Positions 19,354 through 29,008 of a DNA stretch of 64,000 nucleotides are shown here, piece by piece. The DNA is from Cytobacillus dafuensis (lineage in GTDB: Bacteria > Bacillota > Bacilli > Bacillales > Cytobacillaceae). The notes beneath the pieces were generated by a model. It saw only the letters and a program-made list of their open reading frames with translations, did no database searches and was not told where the DNA came from. A program made the position numbers and the translations under genes. The stretch is from contig NZ_CP042593.1 of NCBI RefSeq assembly GCF_007995155.1, positions 2,026,001 through 2,090,000 of the forward strand, in the 5' to 3' direction. Every line of letters begins with the position of its first letter. The first letter of the stretch is position 1.

Positions 19354-20093
19354 AGCTTGAGGGGAAAATAGCTCTTGTTACAGGTGCTTCTCGAGGCATT
19401 GGAAGGGAAATTGCACTTGAATTAGCAAGACAAGGTGCTGACGTTGTAGTCAATTATTCCGGAAGTGAAGAACGAGCAAATCATGTAGTTGCTGAAATTA
19501 AGGAAATGGGACGAAAAGCTATCGCTGTGCAATGTGATGTTTCCAATAGTGACTCTGTAGCCAATATGGTAAAGGAAACGATCGATACATTTGGTAAGCT
19601 CGATATTCTTGTAAATAATGCAGGGATAACGAAAGATAATCTTCTTATGAGAATGAAGGAAGATGAATGGGATGATGTCATAAATATTAATCTTAAAGGT
19701 GTTTTTCTATGTACAAAAGCAGTAACTAGACAAATGATGAAGCAAAGAAGTGGACGTATTATTAATATTTCATCGATTGTCGGTGTAAGCGGAAATCCAG
19801 GACAAGCTAATTATGTTGCAGCTAAGTCTGGAGTCATTGGGTTGACGAAAACATCTGCAAAGGAACTTTCATCACGGGGAATAACTGTTAATGCTGTTGC
19901 ACCGGGATTTATTACAACAGATATGACCGATAAGCTTAATGAGGAAGTAAAGGAGCAGATGTTGAAGCAAATTCCATTGGCACGCTTTGGTGAGCCAGCT
20001 GATATTGCGAATGTCGTTGTGTTTCTAGCATCTGATGATAGCCGATATATGACAGGACAAACACTTCATGTAGATGGTGGCATGGTTATGTAA
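19350..20093 (+). CDS. fabG: 3-oxoacyl-ACP reductase FabG
   Basis: NADPH-dependent reductase of the elongation cycle, short-chain dehydrogenase family. It has TGASRGIG (about residues 11-18), NNAG, the catalytic Ser of the NISSIVG motif, and YVAAK with Tyr155 and Lys159; the C terminus [11 protein letters not shown] is typical. 247 residues. The ATG overlaps the fabD stop and follows AAAGGAGG; the longer open frame upstream to 19311 lies within fabD. Confidence 0.96.
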   Translation: MKLEGKIALVTGASRGIGREIALELARQGADVVVNYSGSEERANHVVAEIKEMGRKAIAVQCDVSNSDSVANMVKETIDTFGKLDILVNNAGITKDNLLMRMKEDEWDDVININLKGVFLCTKAVTRQMMKQRSGRIINISSIVGVSGNPGQANYVAAKSGVIGLTKTSAKELSSRGITVNAVAPGFITTDMTDKLNEEVKEQMLKQIPLARFGEPADIANVVVFLASDDSRYMTGQTLHVDGGMVM

Positions 20094-20105
20094 GGTATAA
20101 AGAAG

Positions 20106-20138
20106 AGAATTCGGCGAGTTACCGATTCTATTATTTTC
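20106..20138 (+). terminator. Possible terminator after fabG
   Basis: An imperfect hairpin AGAATTCGG/CCGATTCT with one bulged base (20106-20129) is followed by ATTATTTTCATTT. It may reduce, rather than stop, read-through into acpP. Confidence 0.45.
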
Positions 20139-20152
20139 ATTTAATTACCTAA

Positions 20153-20180
20153 TTAAGATCAGGTTTTAAAATAGTATAAT
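20153..20180 (+). promoter_or_regulatory. Candidate acpP promoter
   Basis: A perfect -10 TATAAT (20175-20180) has a weak -35 TTAAGA (20153-20158) sixteen bases upstream. A separate promoter for acpP would fit its need for far higher expression than the enzymes. Confidence 0.5.
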
Positions 20181-20251
20181 AAAAATATTAATAAGAACAT
20201 TTATTAATGATCAAAAATAAACTATAATATCTTGAGGGGAGGTGAACAAGA

Positions 20252-20485
20252 ATGGCAGAAGTATTAGAACGCGTAACAAAGATTATCGTTGACCGTCTTG
20301 GTGTTGAAGAGTCTGAGGTTACTCTAGAAGCATCATTCAAAGATGATCTTGGCGCTGATTCCCTTGATGTAGTAGAATTAGTTATGGAATTAGAAGATGA
20401 GTTTGATATGGAAATTTCTGATGATGACGCTGAAAAGATTGCTACAGTCGGTGACGCTGTTACTTACATACAAGCGAAGCAATAA
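20252..20485 (+). CDS. acpP: Acyl carrier protein
   Basis: A 77-residue acidic four-helix protein that carries growing acyl chains on phosphopantetheine. The attachment site is Ser37 in [20 protein letters not shown] strong GAGGGGAGGTGA ribosome site precedes the ATG. It follows fabG after a gap with its own likely promoter and is separated from rnc by an unusually long structured gap. Confidence 0.97.
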   Translation: MAEVLERVTKIIVDRLGVEESEVTLEASFKDDLGADSLDVVELVMELEDEFDMEISDDDAEKIATVGDAVTYIQAKQ

Positions 20486-20515
20486 TCCATCAGTTACTAT
20501 TAAACCAAACTTTTT

Positions 20516-20645
20516 CAGTGAGGGTTATACCCTCACTGTATATGATTGTTAACGTATTTCTTGTCCGTTATTACTTGATAGGAATTAGGTGGTTACGGAC
20601 AGTAAATACGGATTAAATTTAAGCTCCGTTTAAAGACGGGGCTTT
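20516..20645. other. Cluster of three hairpins after acpP
   Basis: Three successive inverted repeats: CAGTGAGGG/CCCTCACTG with a 5-base loop (20516-20538, perfect); CGTATTT..TGTCCGT paired with ACGGACA..AAATACG around a 26-base loop (20554-20610); and AAGCTCCGT/ACGGGGCTT with one G-U pair (20621-20644) followed by TCTTCT. The third is the best candidate for the acpP terminator; the first lacks a T-run on its downstream side. No open frame is present. Confidence 0.6.
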
Positions 20646-20651
20646 CTTCTG

Positions 20652-20878
20652 CTTTATTGCAGATTAACGGGCAGTAAGACCCCCACTTCAAGTTTGCGAG
20701 AGAATCAAAGAAACCTAAGTGGGGATCAACTGCCAGTAAAGGCCCATAAAATGAACACAGACTAAAAGCGCTACATCATCGTGTGGCAACGTCTGCGTGA
20801 CCCACTTCCTGTGGGCCGCAACTAACCATCAGTGGGGGATGAAAGCCCCCCCACTGATGGAAGTTTCACTTTATTGCA
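20652..20878. mobile_element. About 205-bp structured element flanked by 10-bp direct repeats
   Basis: CTTTATTGCA occurs at 20652-20661 and again at 20869-20878. Between the copies lies a GC-rich noncoding segment with nested stems: GGCAGT/ACTGCC (20670-20675 with 20729-20734) enclosing CCCCACTT/AAGTGGGG; GGCCCA/TGGGCC (20741-20746 with 20812-20817) enclosing a CAGAC/GTCTG stem and GCTACA/TGTGGC; and a 13-bp perfect hairpin CCATCAGTGGGGG/CCCCCACTGATGG (20826-20860) followed by AAGTTTCAC. The direct repeats suggest target duplication (MITE-like). The last hairpin plus GTTTCAC also resembles right ends of IS200/IS605-type elements, whose ends encode the guide RNA of TnpB. No transposase remnant is seen. 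Confidence 0.5.
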
Positions 20879-20961
20879 TATTTAATTTTTTATAAGTAAA
20901 CTTTAATCGAGTAACACACATATTTTTGGTTTAGTACTATTACTTTTAAAAGGTGAGGAAA

Positions 20962-21702
20962 ATGCACAGTATAAGTAAAGACAAGGATAAGAAGATATTG
21001 CGTTCAATCGATAAGCAATTTAAGGACTTTCAGAAAAAGATCGGCATTGAATTTATAAATGAAAAACTATTAAAACAAGCATTTACTCACTCATCTTATG
21101 TGAATGAGCATCGCAGAAAACCAAATGAAGATAATGAAAGACTTGAATTCTTAGGAGATGCCGTTCTCGAATTAACTGTTTCAAAATTTCTTTTCATAAA
21201 ATACCCAATGATGAGTGAAGGAGAATTAACAAAATTAAGAGCTGCAGTTGTCTGTGAGCCTTCTTTAGTTTCTTTTGCCCATGAATTATCGTTCGGTAAT
21301 CTAGTTTTGCTTGGAAAGGGAGAAGAGATGACAGGTGGAAGGGAAAGGCCTGCCTTGCTTGCAGATGTTTTTGAATCGTTTATCGGGGCTCTTTACTTAG
21401 ATAAAGGGCTCGATACAGTTATTGAATTTCTTGAAAAGATCGTTTTTCCTAAAATTGATTCAGGAGCTTTTTCACATGTCATGGATTTTAAAAGCCAACT
21501 TCAGGAATTAGTCCAACGTGACGGAGCTGGGGTAATTGAATATAAAATTCTGCAGGAAAAGGGACCTGCCCATAATCGGGAATTTGTTTCAAGAGTGTCT
21601 ATGAATGGCAAAGAGCTGGGGACAGGAACAGGACGATCAAAAAAGGAAGCAGAGCAGCATGCGGCTCAAATGGCTCTCGAGATTTTAAAAAGCCATATGT
21701 AA
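20962..21702 (+). CDS. rnc: Ribonuclease III
   Basis: Cuts double-stranded RNA in rRNA processing and mRNA turnover. The catalytic signature [14 protein letters not shown] lies near residues 59-72, and the second metal-binding region [15 protein letters not shown] follows; a C-terminal dsRNA-binding domain begins near [11 protein letters not shown] and ends with [13 protein letters not shown]. The ATG at 20962 has AAAGGTGAGG upstream and gives 246 residues; an in-frame GTG at 20953 overlaps that site. Followed by smc as in B. subtilis. Confidence 0.96.
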   Translation: MHSISKDKDKKILRSIDKQFKDFQKKIGIEFINEKLLKQAFTHSSYVNEHRRKPNEDNERLEFLGDAVLELTVSKFLFIKYPMMSEGELTKLRAAVVCEPSLVSFAHELSFGNLVLLGKGEEMTGGRERPALLADVFESFIGALYLDKGLDTVIEFLEKIVFPKIDSGAFSHVMDFKSQLQELVQRDGAGVIEYKILQEKGPAHNREFVSRVSMNGKELGTGTGRSKKEAEQHAAQMALEILKSHM

Positions 21703-21755
21703 GTGAAATGATGTTGTAAAGAAATAAAACACTCTTAGATTAGGGGGAGCAGCGG

Positions 21756-24700
21756 TTGTTTTTAAAACGGTTGGATGTAGTTGGATTTAAATCGTTTGCC
21801 GAAAGAATAATGGTTGATTTTGTGCCTGGTGTTACTGCTGTTGTGGGTCCAAATGGAAGTGGAAAGAGCAATATTACAGATGCCATCCGCTGGGTGTTAG
21901 GAGAGCAATCAGCTAAATCTTTACGAGGCGCAAAAATGGAAGATATTATTTTTTCTGGAAGTGACTCGCGAAAGTCATTGAACTATGCAGAGGTAACGCT
22001 CACTTTAGATAATGAGGATCAAGGTTTGCCCATTGATTATAACGAGGTTAGCGTAACGCGACGTGTATATCGATCAGGTGAAAGTGAATTTTTAATAAAT
22101 AAACAATCCTGCAGACTTAAAGATATAGTAGATTTATTTATGGATTCTGGTTTAGGCAGAGAAGCCTTTTCAATCATAAGTCAAGGAAGAGTTGAAGAGA
22201 TTCTTAATAGTAAAGCAGAAGAACGGAGAACGATCTTTGAAGAAGCAGCAGGTGTTCTTAAATATAAGACAAGGAAGAAAAAGGCAGAAAGTAAGCTGAC
22301 AGAAACGCAAGAAAATTTAAATCGAGTGAATGATATTGTATTTGAACTAGAAAGTCAGGTCGAGCCTTTAAAAATTCAAGCTTCAATTGCAAAGGATTAT
22401 TTAGAGCAAAAGGAAGAACTTGAAAAAATCGAAGTAGCTGTCACTGTATATGAAATTGAGGATTTGCATATAAAATGGGAGCAGTTATCACAAGACCTTG
22501 AAAATCATAAAGAAAAAGAAATAAAGCTTTCAACTAGCCTTCAAAATAAGGAAGCAAAAATTGAAGAATTAAGAGACCAAGCAGCAGCAATTGATGAATC
22601 AATTAATGATTTACAAAATGTATTGCTTCATGCAAGTGAAGAGCTTGAAAAGCTAGAAGGTAGAAAAGAAGTCTTAAAGGAAAGAAAGAAAAACGCTGCA
22701 CAAAATAAGGGGCAGCTTTTAAAAAGTTTAGAAGAATACAAAGAGAAAAATCTTGAATTAAATGCTCAAAAGGATCACCAATATTCGATTCAAAAGCAGT
22801 TAGAAGAAGAGGCAAATAAGCTTAAAAACGAGCTAAAGGAAAATCAGGATCAACTTAATCTTTTTAATGTAAATACAGAAGAAAAGATTGAATCTCTTAA
22901 AAGTGATTATATTGAAGTATTAAATAAACAAGCTGCCTCTAAAAATGAACTTCAAAATATTGATCAACAGCTTAATCAGTTAGAAATAAGAAGCGGCAAG
23001 CTCGAGCAAGAAAATGATAATTTTATTCGTAATCGGAATAGTATCATTGAACGGAAGAAAAAGATAGAATCTCTTCTTTTATCCGCTCAGAAAGAGTTAG
23101 ATGATCAAGTTAAATTATTTCGAGATGATCAGAGAAGGTTAGAATCAGCCAAGGAAAACTATCAAAAGCAAGAAAAGACATTATACCAGGCTTATCAATT
23201 CTTGCAAAAGGCAAAATCTAGACAAGAAATGCTTGAGGAAATGGAAGATGACTTTTCAGGATTTTTTCAAGGAGTTAAAGAAGTTTTAAAGGCTCGGGGA
23301 GATAAGCTTCAAGGAATTGAAGGTGCAGTTGCTGAATTAATTCAAGTTCCAAAGGAATTTGAAACAGCAATTGAAACAGCGTTAGGCGGTGCCATGCAGC
23401 ATATAATTGTTGGAACGGAACAAGACGCGCGAAATGCCATTCAATATTTAAAAACGAACTCATACGGACGGGCTACATTCCTTCCTTTGAATGTAATAAA
23501 AGGAAAGAGTCTAAGTGCTAGTCAGCTCCAATCAATTCAGCAGCATCCTTCTTTTGTCGGTGAAGCTGCAAAATTAATCCAATATGGTTCTAAGTATAAG
23601 GAATCAATGGAAAACTTGCTAGGTAATGTCATCATTGCAAAGGATTTAAAGGGTGCAAATGAATTAGCTAAGCTCCTGCAATATCGTGTACGACTAGTTA
23701 CTATTGAAGGAGATGTTGTGAATCCTGGAGGTTCAATGACAGGAGGAGCTCTAAAACAAAAGAATTCTTCCATATTAAGCAGAAAAGGTGAGCTTGAAGA
23801 ATTAAAAGTAAGAATTGTGGATATGGAAACAAAAACCTCTAGCTTGGAGAACCAAGTTAAAATGCTCAAGGCAGATATTAAGACGTTAGAAGATGGAATT
23901 GATGAGCATAGAAAAAAAGGTGAAGAGCTAAGGTTAAAGGAACAGGCGGTAAAAGGCGATCTTCGCGAAGTGGAATTTGAAGAAAAAAGTATGAATGAGC
24001 GTTTATCCCTGTATGATATGGATAAAGCTCAATTTTCGGAAGATAGAGAAAAACTATTATTAAGAAAATCAGAGCTATCAGCTTTACTTTCGGACTATCA
24101 GCTTCAAATCAATGAATTTGATAAAAATATTGCGATGCTAACGGATCAAAAAAACATTCAACAAACTTCAAAAGAAAGCCTTTTATTAGCAATCAATGAG
24201 CTTAAAGTTATTTTTGCTTCGAAAAGTGAGCAGTTTAATCATGCTAAAGATAAGTACGACGAAATTGTTGTAGAATTGACAAGTATTAATGAAAAGTTAA
24301 CTCTAATAGAAGAGGACTTAGAGCTTCTATCATCTGAAATGACAAATAATTTTTCTGGTGAGCAGATGTTAGAGGAAGCGGCGAATAAAAAGCTTCAAGA
24401 TAAAACAGTAACCTTAAGCTTAATCTCTTCAAGAAGAGAGGAGCGAATGAAGCTTCAAACATCATTAGAGGATTTAGAGGTTGAAGCAAAAGAGCTTAGG
24501 CGTCAGCACAAAGGAATGATTGAGGCTTTAAAGGATGAAGAAGTTAAACTAAATCGACTTGATGTTGAGCTAGAAAATCGGTTAAATCATTTGAGAGAAG
24601 TGTATTTGCTTTCCTATGAAGCTGCAAAAGAAGAATATCCATTAATGATCCATGTAGATGAAGCAAGGAAAAAAGTAAAACTCATTAAACTTGCCATTGA

Positions 24701-25322
24701 AGAGCTTGGTACAGTAAATCTTGGTGCTATTGAGGAATATGAACGTGTATCAGAAAGATATGAATTCCTGCTTGAGCAAAAAAATGATTTACAAGAAGCA
24801 AAGGATACGCTATTTCAGGTTATTGATGAAATGGATACCGAAATGAAGAAAAGATTTCAGCATACTTTTGAAGGAATTCGCTTTCACTTTGAGTCTGTTT
24901 TTCAATCACTATTTGGTGGAGGGAGAGCGGATTTAAAGTTAACCGATCCCGAAGATTTATTAAATACCGGTGTAGACATTGTTGCGCAGCCTCCAGGGAA
25001 GAAGCTTCAAAATTTAGGACTTTTATCAGGTGGTGAGAGGGCTTTGACAGCCATTGCTCTACTTTTTTCCATTTTAAAAGTACGTCCTGTGCCTTTTTGT
25101 ATTCTAGATGAGGTTGAAGCGGCTCTTGATGAAGCGAATGTATCTCGTTTTAGCCAATATTTGAAGAGATATAGTTCAGAAACCCAATTTATCGTTATTA
25201 CCCATAGAAAAGGAACGATGGAGGAAGCCGATGTGTTGTATGGGGTGACAATGCAAGAATCTGGTGTTTCTAAATTGGTGTCAGTGCGCTTAGAGGAAAC
25301 AAAGGAGCTTGTAACTCAATAA
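21756..25322 (+). CDS. smc: Chromosome segregation ATPase SMC
   Basis: The core of the condensin complex with ScpA and ScpB. The 1188-residue protein has Walker A GPNGSGKSN (about residues 31-39), two very long charged coiled coils, a central hinge (about 500-690, with GAVAELIQVP and GGSMTGGALK), and at the C terminus the ABC signature LLSGGERALTA (about 1090) and Walker B FCILDEVEAALDEAN. Start is TTG, seven bases after AGGGGGAG. It starts 54 bases after rnc, and the rnc-smc-ftsY order is the Bacillus one. Confidence 0.98.
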   Translation: MFLKRLDVVGFKSFAERIMVDFVPGVTAVVGPNGSGKSNITDAIRWVLGEQSAKSLRGAKMEDIIFSGSDSRKSLNYAEVTLTLDNEDQGLPIDYNEVSVTRRVYRSGESEFLINKQSCRLKDIVDLFMDSGLGREAFSIISQGRVEEILNSKAEERRTIFEEAAGVLKYKTRKKKAESKLTETQENLNRVNDIVFELESQVEPLKIQASIAKDYLEQKEELEKIEVAVTVYEIEDLHIKWEQLSQDLENHKEKEIKLSTSLQNKEAKIEELRDQAAAIDESINDLQNVLLHASEELEKLEGRKEVLKERKKNAAQNKGQLLKSLEEYKEKNLELNAQKDHQYSIQKQLEEEANKLKNELKENQDQLNLFNVNTEEKIESLKSDYIEVLNKQAASKNELQNIDQQLNQLEIRSGKLEQENDNFIRNRNSIIERKKKIESLLLSAQKELDDQVKLFRDDQRRLESAKENYQKQEKTLYQAYQFLQKAKSRQEMLEEMEDDFSGFFQGVKEVLKARGDKLQGIEGAVAELIQVPKEFETAIETALGGAMQHIIVGTEQDARNAIQYLKTNSYGRATFLPLNVIKGKSLSASQLQSIQQHPSFVGEAAKLIQYGSKYKESMENLLGNVIIAKDLKGANELAKLLQYRVRLVTIEGDVVNPGGSMTGGALKQKNSSILSRKGELEELKVRIVDMETKTSSLENQVKMLKADIKTLEDGIDEHRKKGEELRLKEQAVKGDLREVEFEEKSMNERLSLYDMDKAQFSEDREKLLLRKSELSALLSDYQLQINEFDKNIAMLTDQKNIQQTSKESLLLAINELKVIFASKSEQFNHAKDKYDEIVVELTSINEKLTLIEEDLELLSSEMTNNFSGEQMLEEAANKKLQDKTVTLSLISSRREERMKLQTSLEDLEVEAKELRRQHKGMIEALKDEEVKLNRLDVELENRLNHLREVYLLSYEAAKEEYPLMIHVDEARKKVKLIKLAIEELGTVNLGAIEEYERVSERYEFLLEQKNDLQEAKDTLFQVIDEMDTEMKKRFQHTFEGIRFHFESVFQSLFGGGRADLKLTDPEDLLNTGVDIVAQPPGKKLQNLGLLSGGERALTAIALLFSILKVRPVPFCILDEVEAALDEANVSRFSQYLKRYSSETQFIVITHRKGTMEEADVLYGVTMQESGVSKLVSVRLEETKELVTQ

Positions 25323-25440
25323 CCTAGGCATTTATAAAAGCAACATGTATTCTTGATCAAATTTTTTAAAAATATAGGGAGCTAGGTGTTTCACTGTTAG
25401 TTTCCTGTACATAAAGATTGAATATGTAGGAAGTGAAAAG

Positions 25441-26430
25441 ATGAGTTTTTTTAAAAAATTAAAAGAAAAAATTACGAAACAAACCGATAGTGTAACTGAA
25501 AAATTTAAAGATGGCTTAGCAAAGACGAGAGACAATTTTTCTAATAAAGTAAATGATTTAGTTGCAAGATATCGTAAAGTGGATGAGGATTTCTTCGAAG
25601 AGTTGGAGGAAATCTTAATTCAAGCGGATGTTGGTTTTGATACAGTAATGAAGCTAGTGGAAGAGTTAAAGCTTGAGGTAAAAAGGAAAAATATCCAAGA
25701 TCCACATGAAGTGCAAAGCGTGATCTCCGAAAAGCTTGTAGAAATCTATGAAGCTGGCGGAAATTCATCTTCTGAACTGAATATACAATCTGATTCTTTG
25801 ACGGTTATTCTGTTTGTGGGCGTTAATGGAGTAGGAAAAACGACAACGATCGGAAAGCTTGCCCATAAATTCAAAAGCGAAGGCAAGAATGTGCTAATGG
25901 CTGCGGGAGATACGTTTCGAGCTGGAGCGATTGAACAGCTTGAGGTTTGGGGAGAAAGAGTCGGAGTGGATGTTATAAAACAAGGTGCTGGGTCAGACCC
26001 TGCCGCTGTTATGTTCGACGCGATTCAAGCAGCAAAATCCAGAAAAGCTGATATTTTAATATGCGATACAGCTGGACGCTTGCAAAATAAAGTCAATCTA
26101 ATGAAGGAGCTTGAAAAGGTAAAGCGGGTTATTGAACGTGAAGTACCAGGAGCTCCACATGAAGTCCTGCTTGTGCTTGATGCAACAACTGGTCAAAATG
26201 CGATGATTCAAGCAAAAACCTTTAAGGAAGCTACAGATGTTAGTGGCATTGTATTAACAAAGCTTGATGGAACAGCAAAGGGAGGCATAGTGCTGGCCAT
26301 TAGGAATGAATTGGATATTCCTGTTAAATTTGTTGGGCTTGGAGAAAAAATGGATGATTTGCAGGAGTTTGATGCAGAGCAATACGTCTATGGTCTCTTT
26401 GCGGATTTAGTTGAAATAGAAGAAGATTAA
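25441..26430 (+). CDS. ftsY: Signal recognition particle receptor FtsY
   Basis: Membrane-associated GTPase that docks the SRP-ribosome complex at the Sec translocon. The 329-residue protein has a short charged N-terminal region, an N domain and a G domain with GVNGVGKTTTIGKLA (about residues 127-141), DTAGRLQNK, TKLDGTAKGG and GLGEKMDDL. It is followed by a strong terminator. In B. subtilis the next genes are ylxM-ffh; here a 12 kb cassette intervenes, so the receptor and its SRP partner gene are split apart. Confidence 0.97.
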   Translation: MSFFKKLKEKITKQTDSVTEKFKDGLAKTRDNFSNKVNDLVARYRKVDEDFFEELEEILIQADVGFDTVMKLVEELKLEVKRKNIQDPHEVQSVISEKLVEIYEAGGNSSSELNIQSDSLTVILFVGVNGVGKTTTIGKLAHKFKSEGKNVLMAAGDTFRAGAIEQLEVWGERVGVDVIKQGAGSDPAAVMFDAIQAAKSRKADILICDTAGRLQNKVNLMKELEKVKRVIEREVPGAPHEVLLVLDATTGQNAMIQAKTFKEATDVSGIVLTKLDGTAKGGIVLAIRNELDIPVKFVGLGEKMDDLQEFDAEQYVYGLFADLVEIEED

Positions 26431-26439
26431 GTAAAAATA

Positions 26440-26476
26440 AAAAAACTGCTGAAAATTATTTTCGGCAGTTTTTTTA
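26440..26476 (+). terminator. Rho-independent terminator after ftsY
   Basis: A stem formed by AAAACTGC-T-GAAAA and TTTTC-G-GCAGTTTT (26442-26470) followed by five more T residues. It makes the following cassette a separate transcription unit. Confidence 0.88.
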
Positions 26477-26620
26477 TTTGTTGAAGGGTTTCTTATTAGC
26501 TAGAACGTCTATATATATGACAATTAATATCTATTAAAATAAAAATTAAATAAATTCCAAAACTTTTTCGATTTCATTTCGTCTATTAACATGGAAATTA
26601 TTATCCGGGGGGAGATTTAG

Positions 26621-29008
26621 ATGCATAAAATTAGTAGGTTCGTCTTCATTCTAATTTTAAGTTTTTTCTTATCAATAAACTTGTTCCTGCCTATTGCTAA
26701 AGCTGATGGGGAGAACATTAATATCACACTTGAGGAAGGTTTTAATGGAAAGATTAAAATGGGAAAAGGGTTCCCTCTGACGATAAAGCTTGATAACAGC
26801 GGAGAGGCATTTAGCGGGAATCTATTAATCAATTTTAATCCTTCATGGAACACTGGTGGTGCTATTTCAATAAAAGTTGACCTGCCTGCCAATAATTCAA
26901 AAACTTATCAGATCTCAATGCCGGGATTAACGGAGGATCACCCTTCTTCATATCATAATATTTCAACTATTCAGCTTTATAAAGGGGATTGGAGAAAAGG
27001 GAAAACGGTTAAATTTAATGGCGAAGATAAGATAAAACCTAAATACATTGATATGAATGAAAATGTTATTGGTGTCTTAAGCGAAAACTTTGACCGCTTG
27101 AAAGAACTAAGGATTCTTCCTTTTACACAGGTACAAATGATTGAGCTGAAAAAAGAAGAACTTCCGAAGCAATCATTAGGTCTCGAAATGCTAGATTATT
27201 TGCTAATTGATGAATATGCAATATCTCAATTAGACGAAGAGCAGCAAATGGCAATAAAGGAATGGATTGAAGCAGGGGGAGTTCTAGTTGCAGGTGCCTC
27301 GCCTAATGGGAGTCAATCATATGGGCAATTATACTCTTTGCTGCCAATGAAAATGGAGAAAGAGGTTTCAGTTAATTCGGATTTTCTGCAAACAAAGGAT
27401 ACTGAGAAGAAACCTGAGTTCAGTGAATTAAAAATATTTACTGGTCCATTGACTGAAGATGCGATTATAGTTGATAAAATTGGCGATATTCCAACAACAG
27501 TAAAGAAAAACTTCGGGAAAGGCACCATTTTACAAACCAGTTTTTCCCTTGGTGATGAGCCACTCTCATCATGGAAGGGCTATAGCACATGGTTTGCTAA
27601 TTTCCTTAACGAGGCAGAAGTAACGAAGCTAAATAGCATGAAGTATGGTCCTGATTTTTATGGTTCTCTGTATTGGGAGTTTGTCGAGGCAAATGAATTT
27701 TTTCCTGCGAGTAACTTTTCAATCGGACAGCTCATAGGTTTATTAGGCGGATACATTATCATAATAGTTCCTGTGCTATATCTAGTCCTAAGGAAACTGG
27801 ATAAGCGGGAGCATTCTTGGTGGATTATCCCTTCTTTATCGATTATTATGGCTGCAATTGTGTTTGGTATCGGAGCAAAAGATCGGATTGCGAAGCCCCA
27901 GCTCAATCAATTAGGTGTCTATATGGCTGAAGATCATCACTTAACGGGGCTGCAAGCATCAACACTATTATCTAATAAAAGTGGTCATTATACACTTTCA
28001 ATTCCAAAAGGTCAATTTAATGCCGTAACTAGTACACAGAATATGAGCAGCTTTGATCAAATGAGCGGAGCAATTTATGAGGAAAAACGAAAAAACACTG
28101 ACATCGTATTCCCAGAAGTCGGATACTGGTCGTCTAAAACTATTTACGGGAAGGCTCATCAGAAAGTGAATGGAGGGTTTGTTTCAGATCTAAAACTAAA
28201 GAATAACCAATTAACTGGAACGATCCAGAATGGCTTTGACTATGATTTTGAGGAAGTGTTTATTTGGTCAGGCAAAGAAAAAATAGAGCTCGGAAAATTG
28301 AAGAAAGGCGAGAAAATTCAGGTTGACAAAAAAGTAAATCTCTCACTTCTTACTAAGCCTTATACTAATGGAGGACCGAACTTTTCTTATCAAAATACAG
28401 ATATTGACAAAATGAAGCGTGAACGTTTAGAGTATGTTGCTTCAAATATTATTTTTAGCAGCAATAAGGAAAATGAGCCAATAATTGCGGGCTTTACTAA
28501 AGATGAAATTATCGACGTAAAAATGTTAGGAAAAAAGGAAAAACAGGATAATACAAATCTAATTCTCGAATCATTTAATGCAGAGCAAGAATTTTCTGGT
28601 GAATTTACTCTTAAAAATGAAATGCTTAGTACACATATGAATGTGATAAATGGACGTATTCTTGAAAATATGATCAATGGATCCAATAGAGAAATGATGA
28701 TTGAAGATGGAGAATATGAATATATTGTCCAGTTGCCAAAACAATTAGTAGAAAAACCGACGAAATTAAAAGAAATGACGATTAAGACGAATAATCAATT
28801 CATTGAATACTCAGTTTTTAACAGAGAGACTGGAGAATGGCTTCCTTTTGATACGGATAAACGTAGTTTAACAATAAATGAAACAAATCATATTCAACAA
28901 TTTGTAACAAAAGAAGGAGAAATTAAGATTAAGCTAGTAAAAAATGCAAAGGGTGATCCTTATGTTCAATTACCGAATATCACAATAAAGGGGGAAGTGA
29001 CACCGTGA
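26621..29008 (+). CDS. Exported membrane protein with GATase1-like domain (cassette gene 1)
   Basis: Not a named protein that I recognise. 795 residues: a signal peptide (1-28, FVFILILSFFLSINLFLPIAKA), a beta-rich segment (about 30-140), a class I glutamine-amidotransferase-like fold (about 145-235; MLDYLLIDEYAISQLDEEQQ then IKEWIEAGGVLVAGAS) without an obvious Cys-His-Glu triad, two membrane helices (about 370-391 and 400-419) joined by the positive loop RKLDKREHS, then a long beta-rich C-terminal part. This topology puts both large domains outside the cell. The ribosome site GGGGGGAG is strong. The stop overlaps the GTG of the ABC ATPase gene. It may act as the extracytoplasmic sensor or adaptor of the linked transporter; that is inference. 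Confidence 0.8.
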   Translation: MHKISRFVFILILSFFLSINLFLPIAKADGENINITLEEGFNGKIKMGKGFPLTIKLDNSGEAFSGNLLINFNPSWNTGGAISIKVDLPANNSKTYQISMPGLTEDHPSSYHNISTIQLYKGDWRKGKTVKFNGEDKIKPKYIDMNENVIGVLSENFDRLKELRILPFTQVQMIELKKEELPKQSLGLEMLDYLLIDEYAISQLDEEQQMAIKEWIEAGGVLVAGASPNGSQSYGQLYSLLPMKMEKEVSVNSDFLQTKDTEKKPEFSELKIFTGPLTEDAIIVDKIGDIPTTVKKNFGKGTILQTSFSLGDEPLSSWKGYSTWFANFLNEAEVTKLNSMKYGPDFYGSLYWEFVEANEFFPASNFSIGQLIGLLGGYIIIIVPVLYLVLRKLDKREHSWWIIPSLSIIMAAIVFGIGAKDRIAKPQLNQLGVYMAEDHHLTGLQASTLLSNKSGHYTLSIPKGQFNAVTSTQNMSSFDQMSGAIYEEKRKNTDIVFPEVGYWSSKTIYGKAHQKVNGGFVSDLKLKNNQLTGTIQNGFDYDFEEVFIWSGKEKIELGKLKKGEKIQVDKKVNLSLLTKPYTNGGPNFSYQNTDIDKMKRERLEYVASNIIFSSNKENEPIIAGFTKDEIIDVKMLGKKEKQDNTNLILESFNAEQEFSGEFTLKNEMLSTHMNVINGRILENMINGSNREMMIEDGEYEYIVQLPKQLVEKPTKLKEMTIKTNNQFIEYSVFNRETGEWLPFDTDKRSLTINETNHIQQFVTKEGEIKIKLVKNAKGDPYVQLPNITIKGEVTP

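Noticed and set aside
20516..20538. The CAGTGAGGG hairpin as the acpP terminator on the + strand
   Set aside because: The T-run lies before the hairpin, not after it; the sequence after it is TATATGATTG. The hairpin at 20621-20644 is a better, though still weak, candidate.
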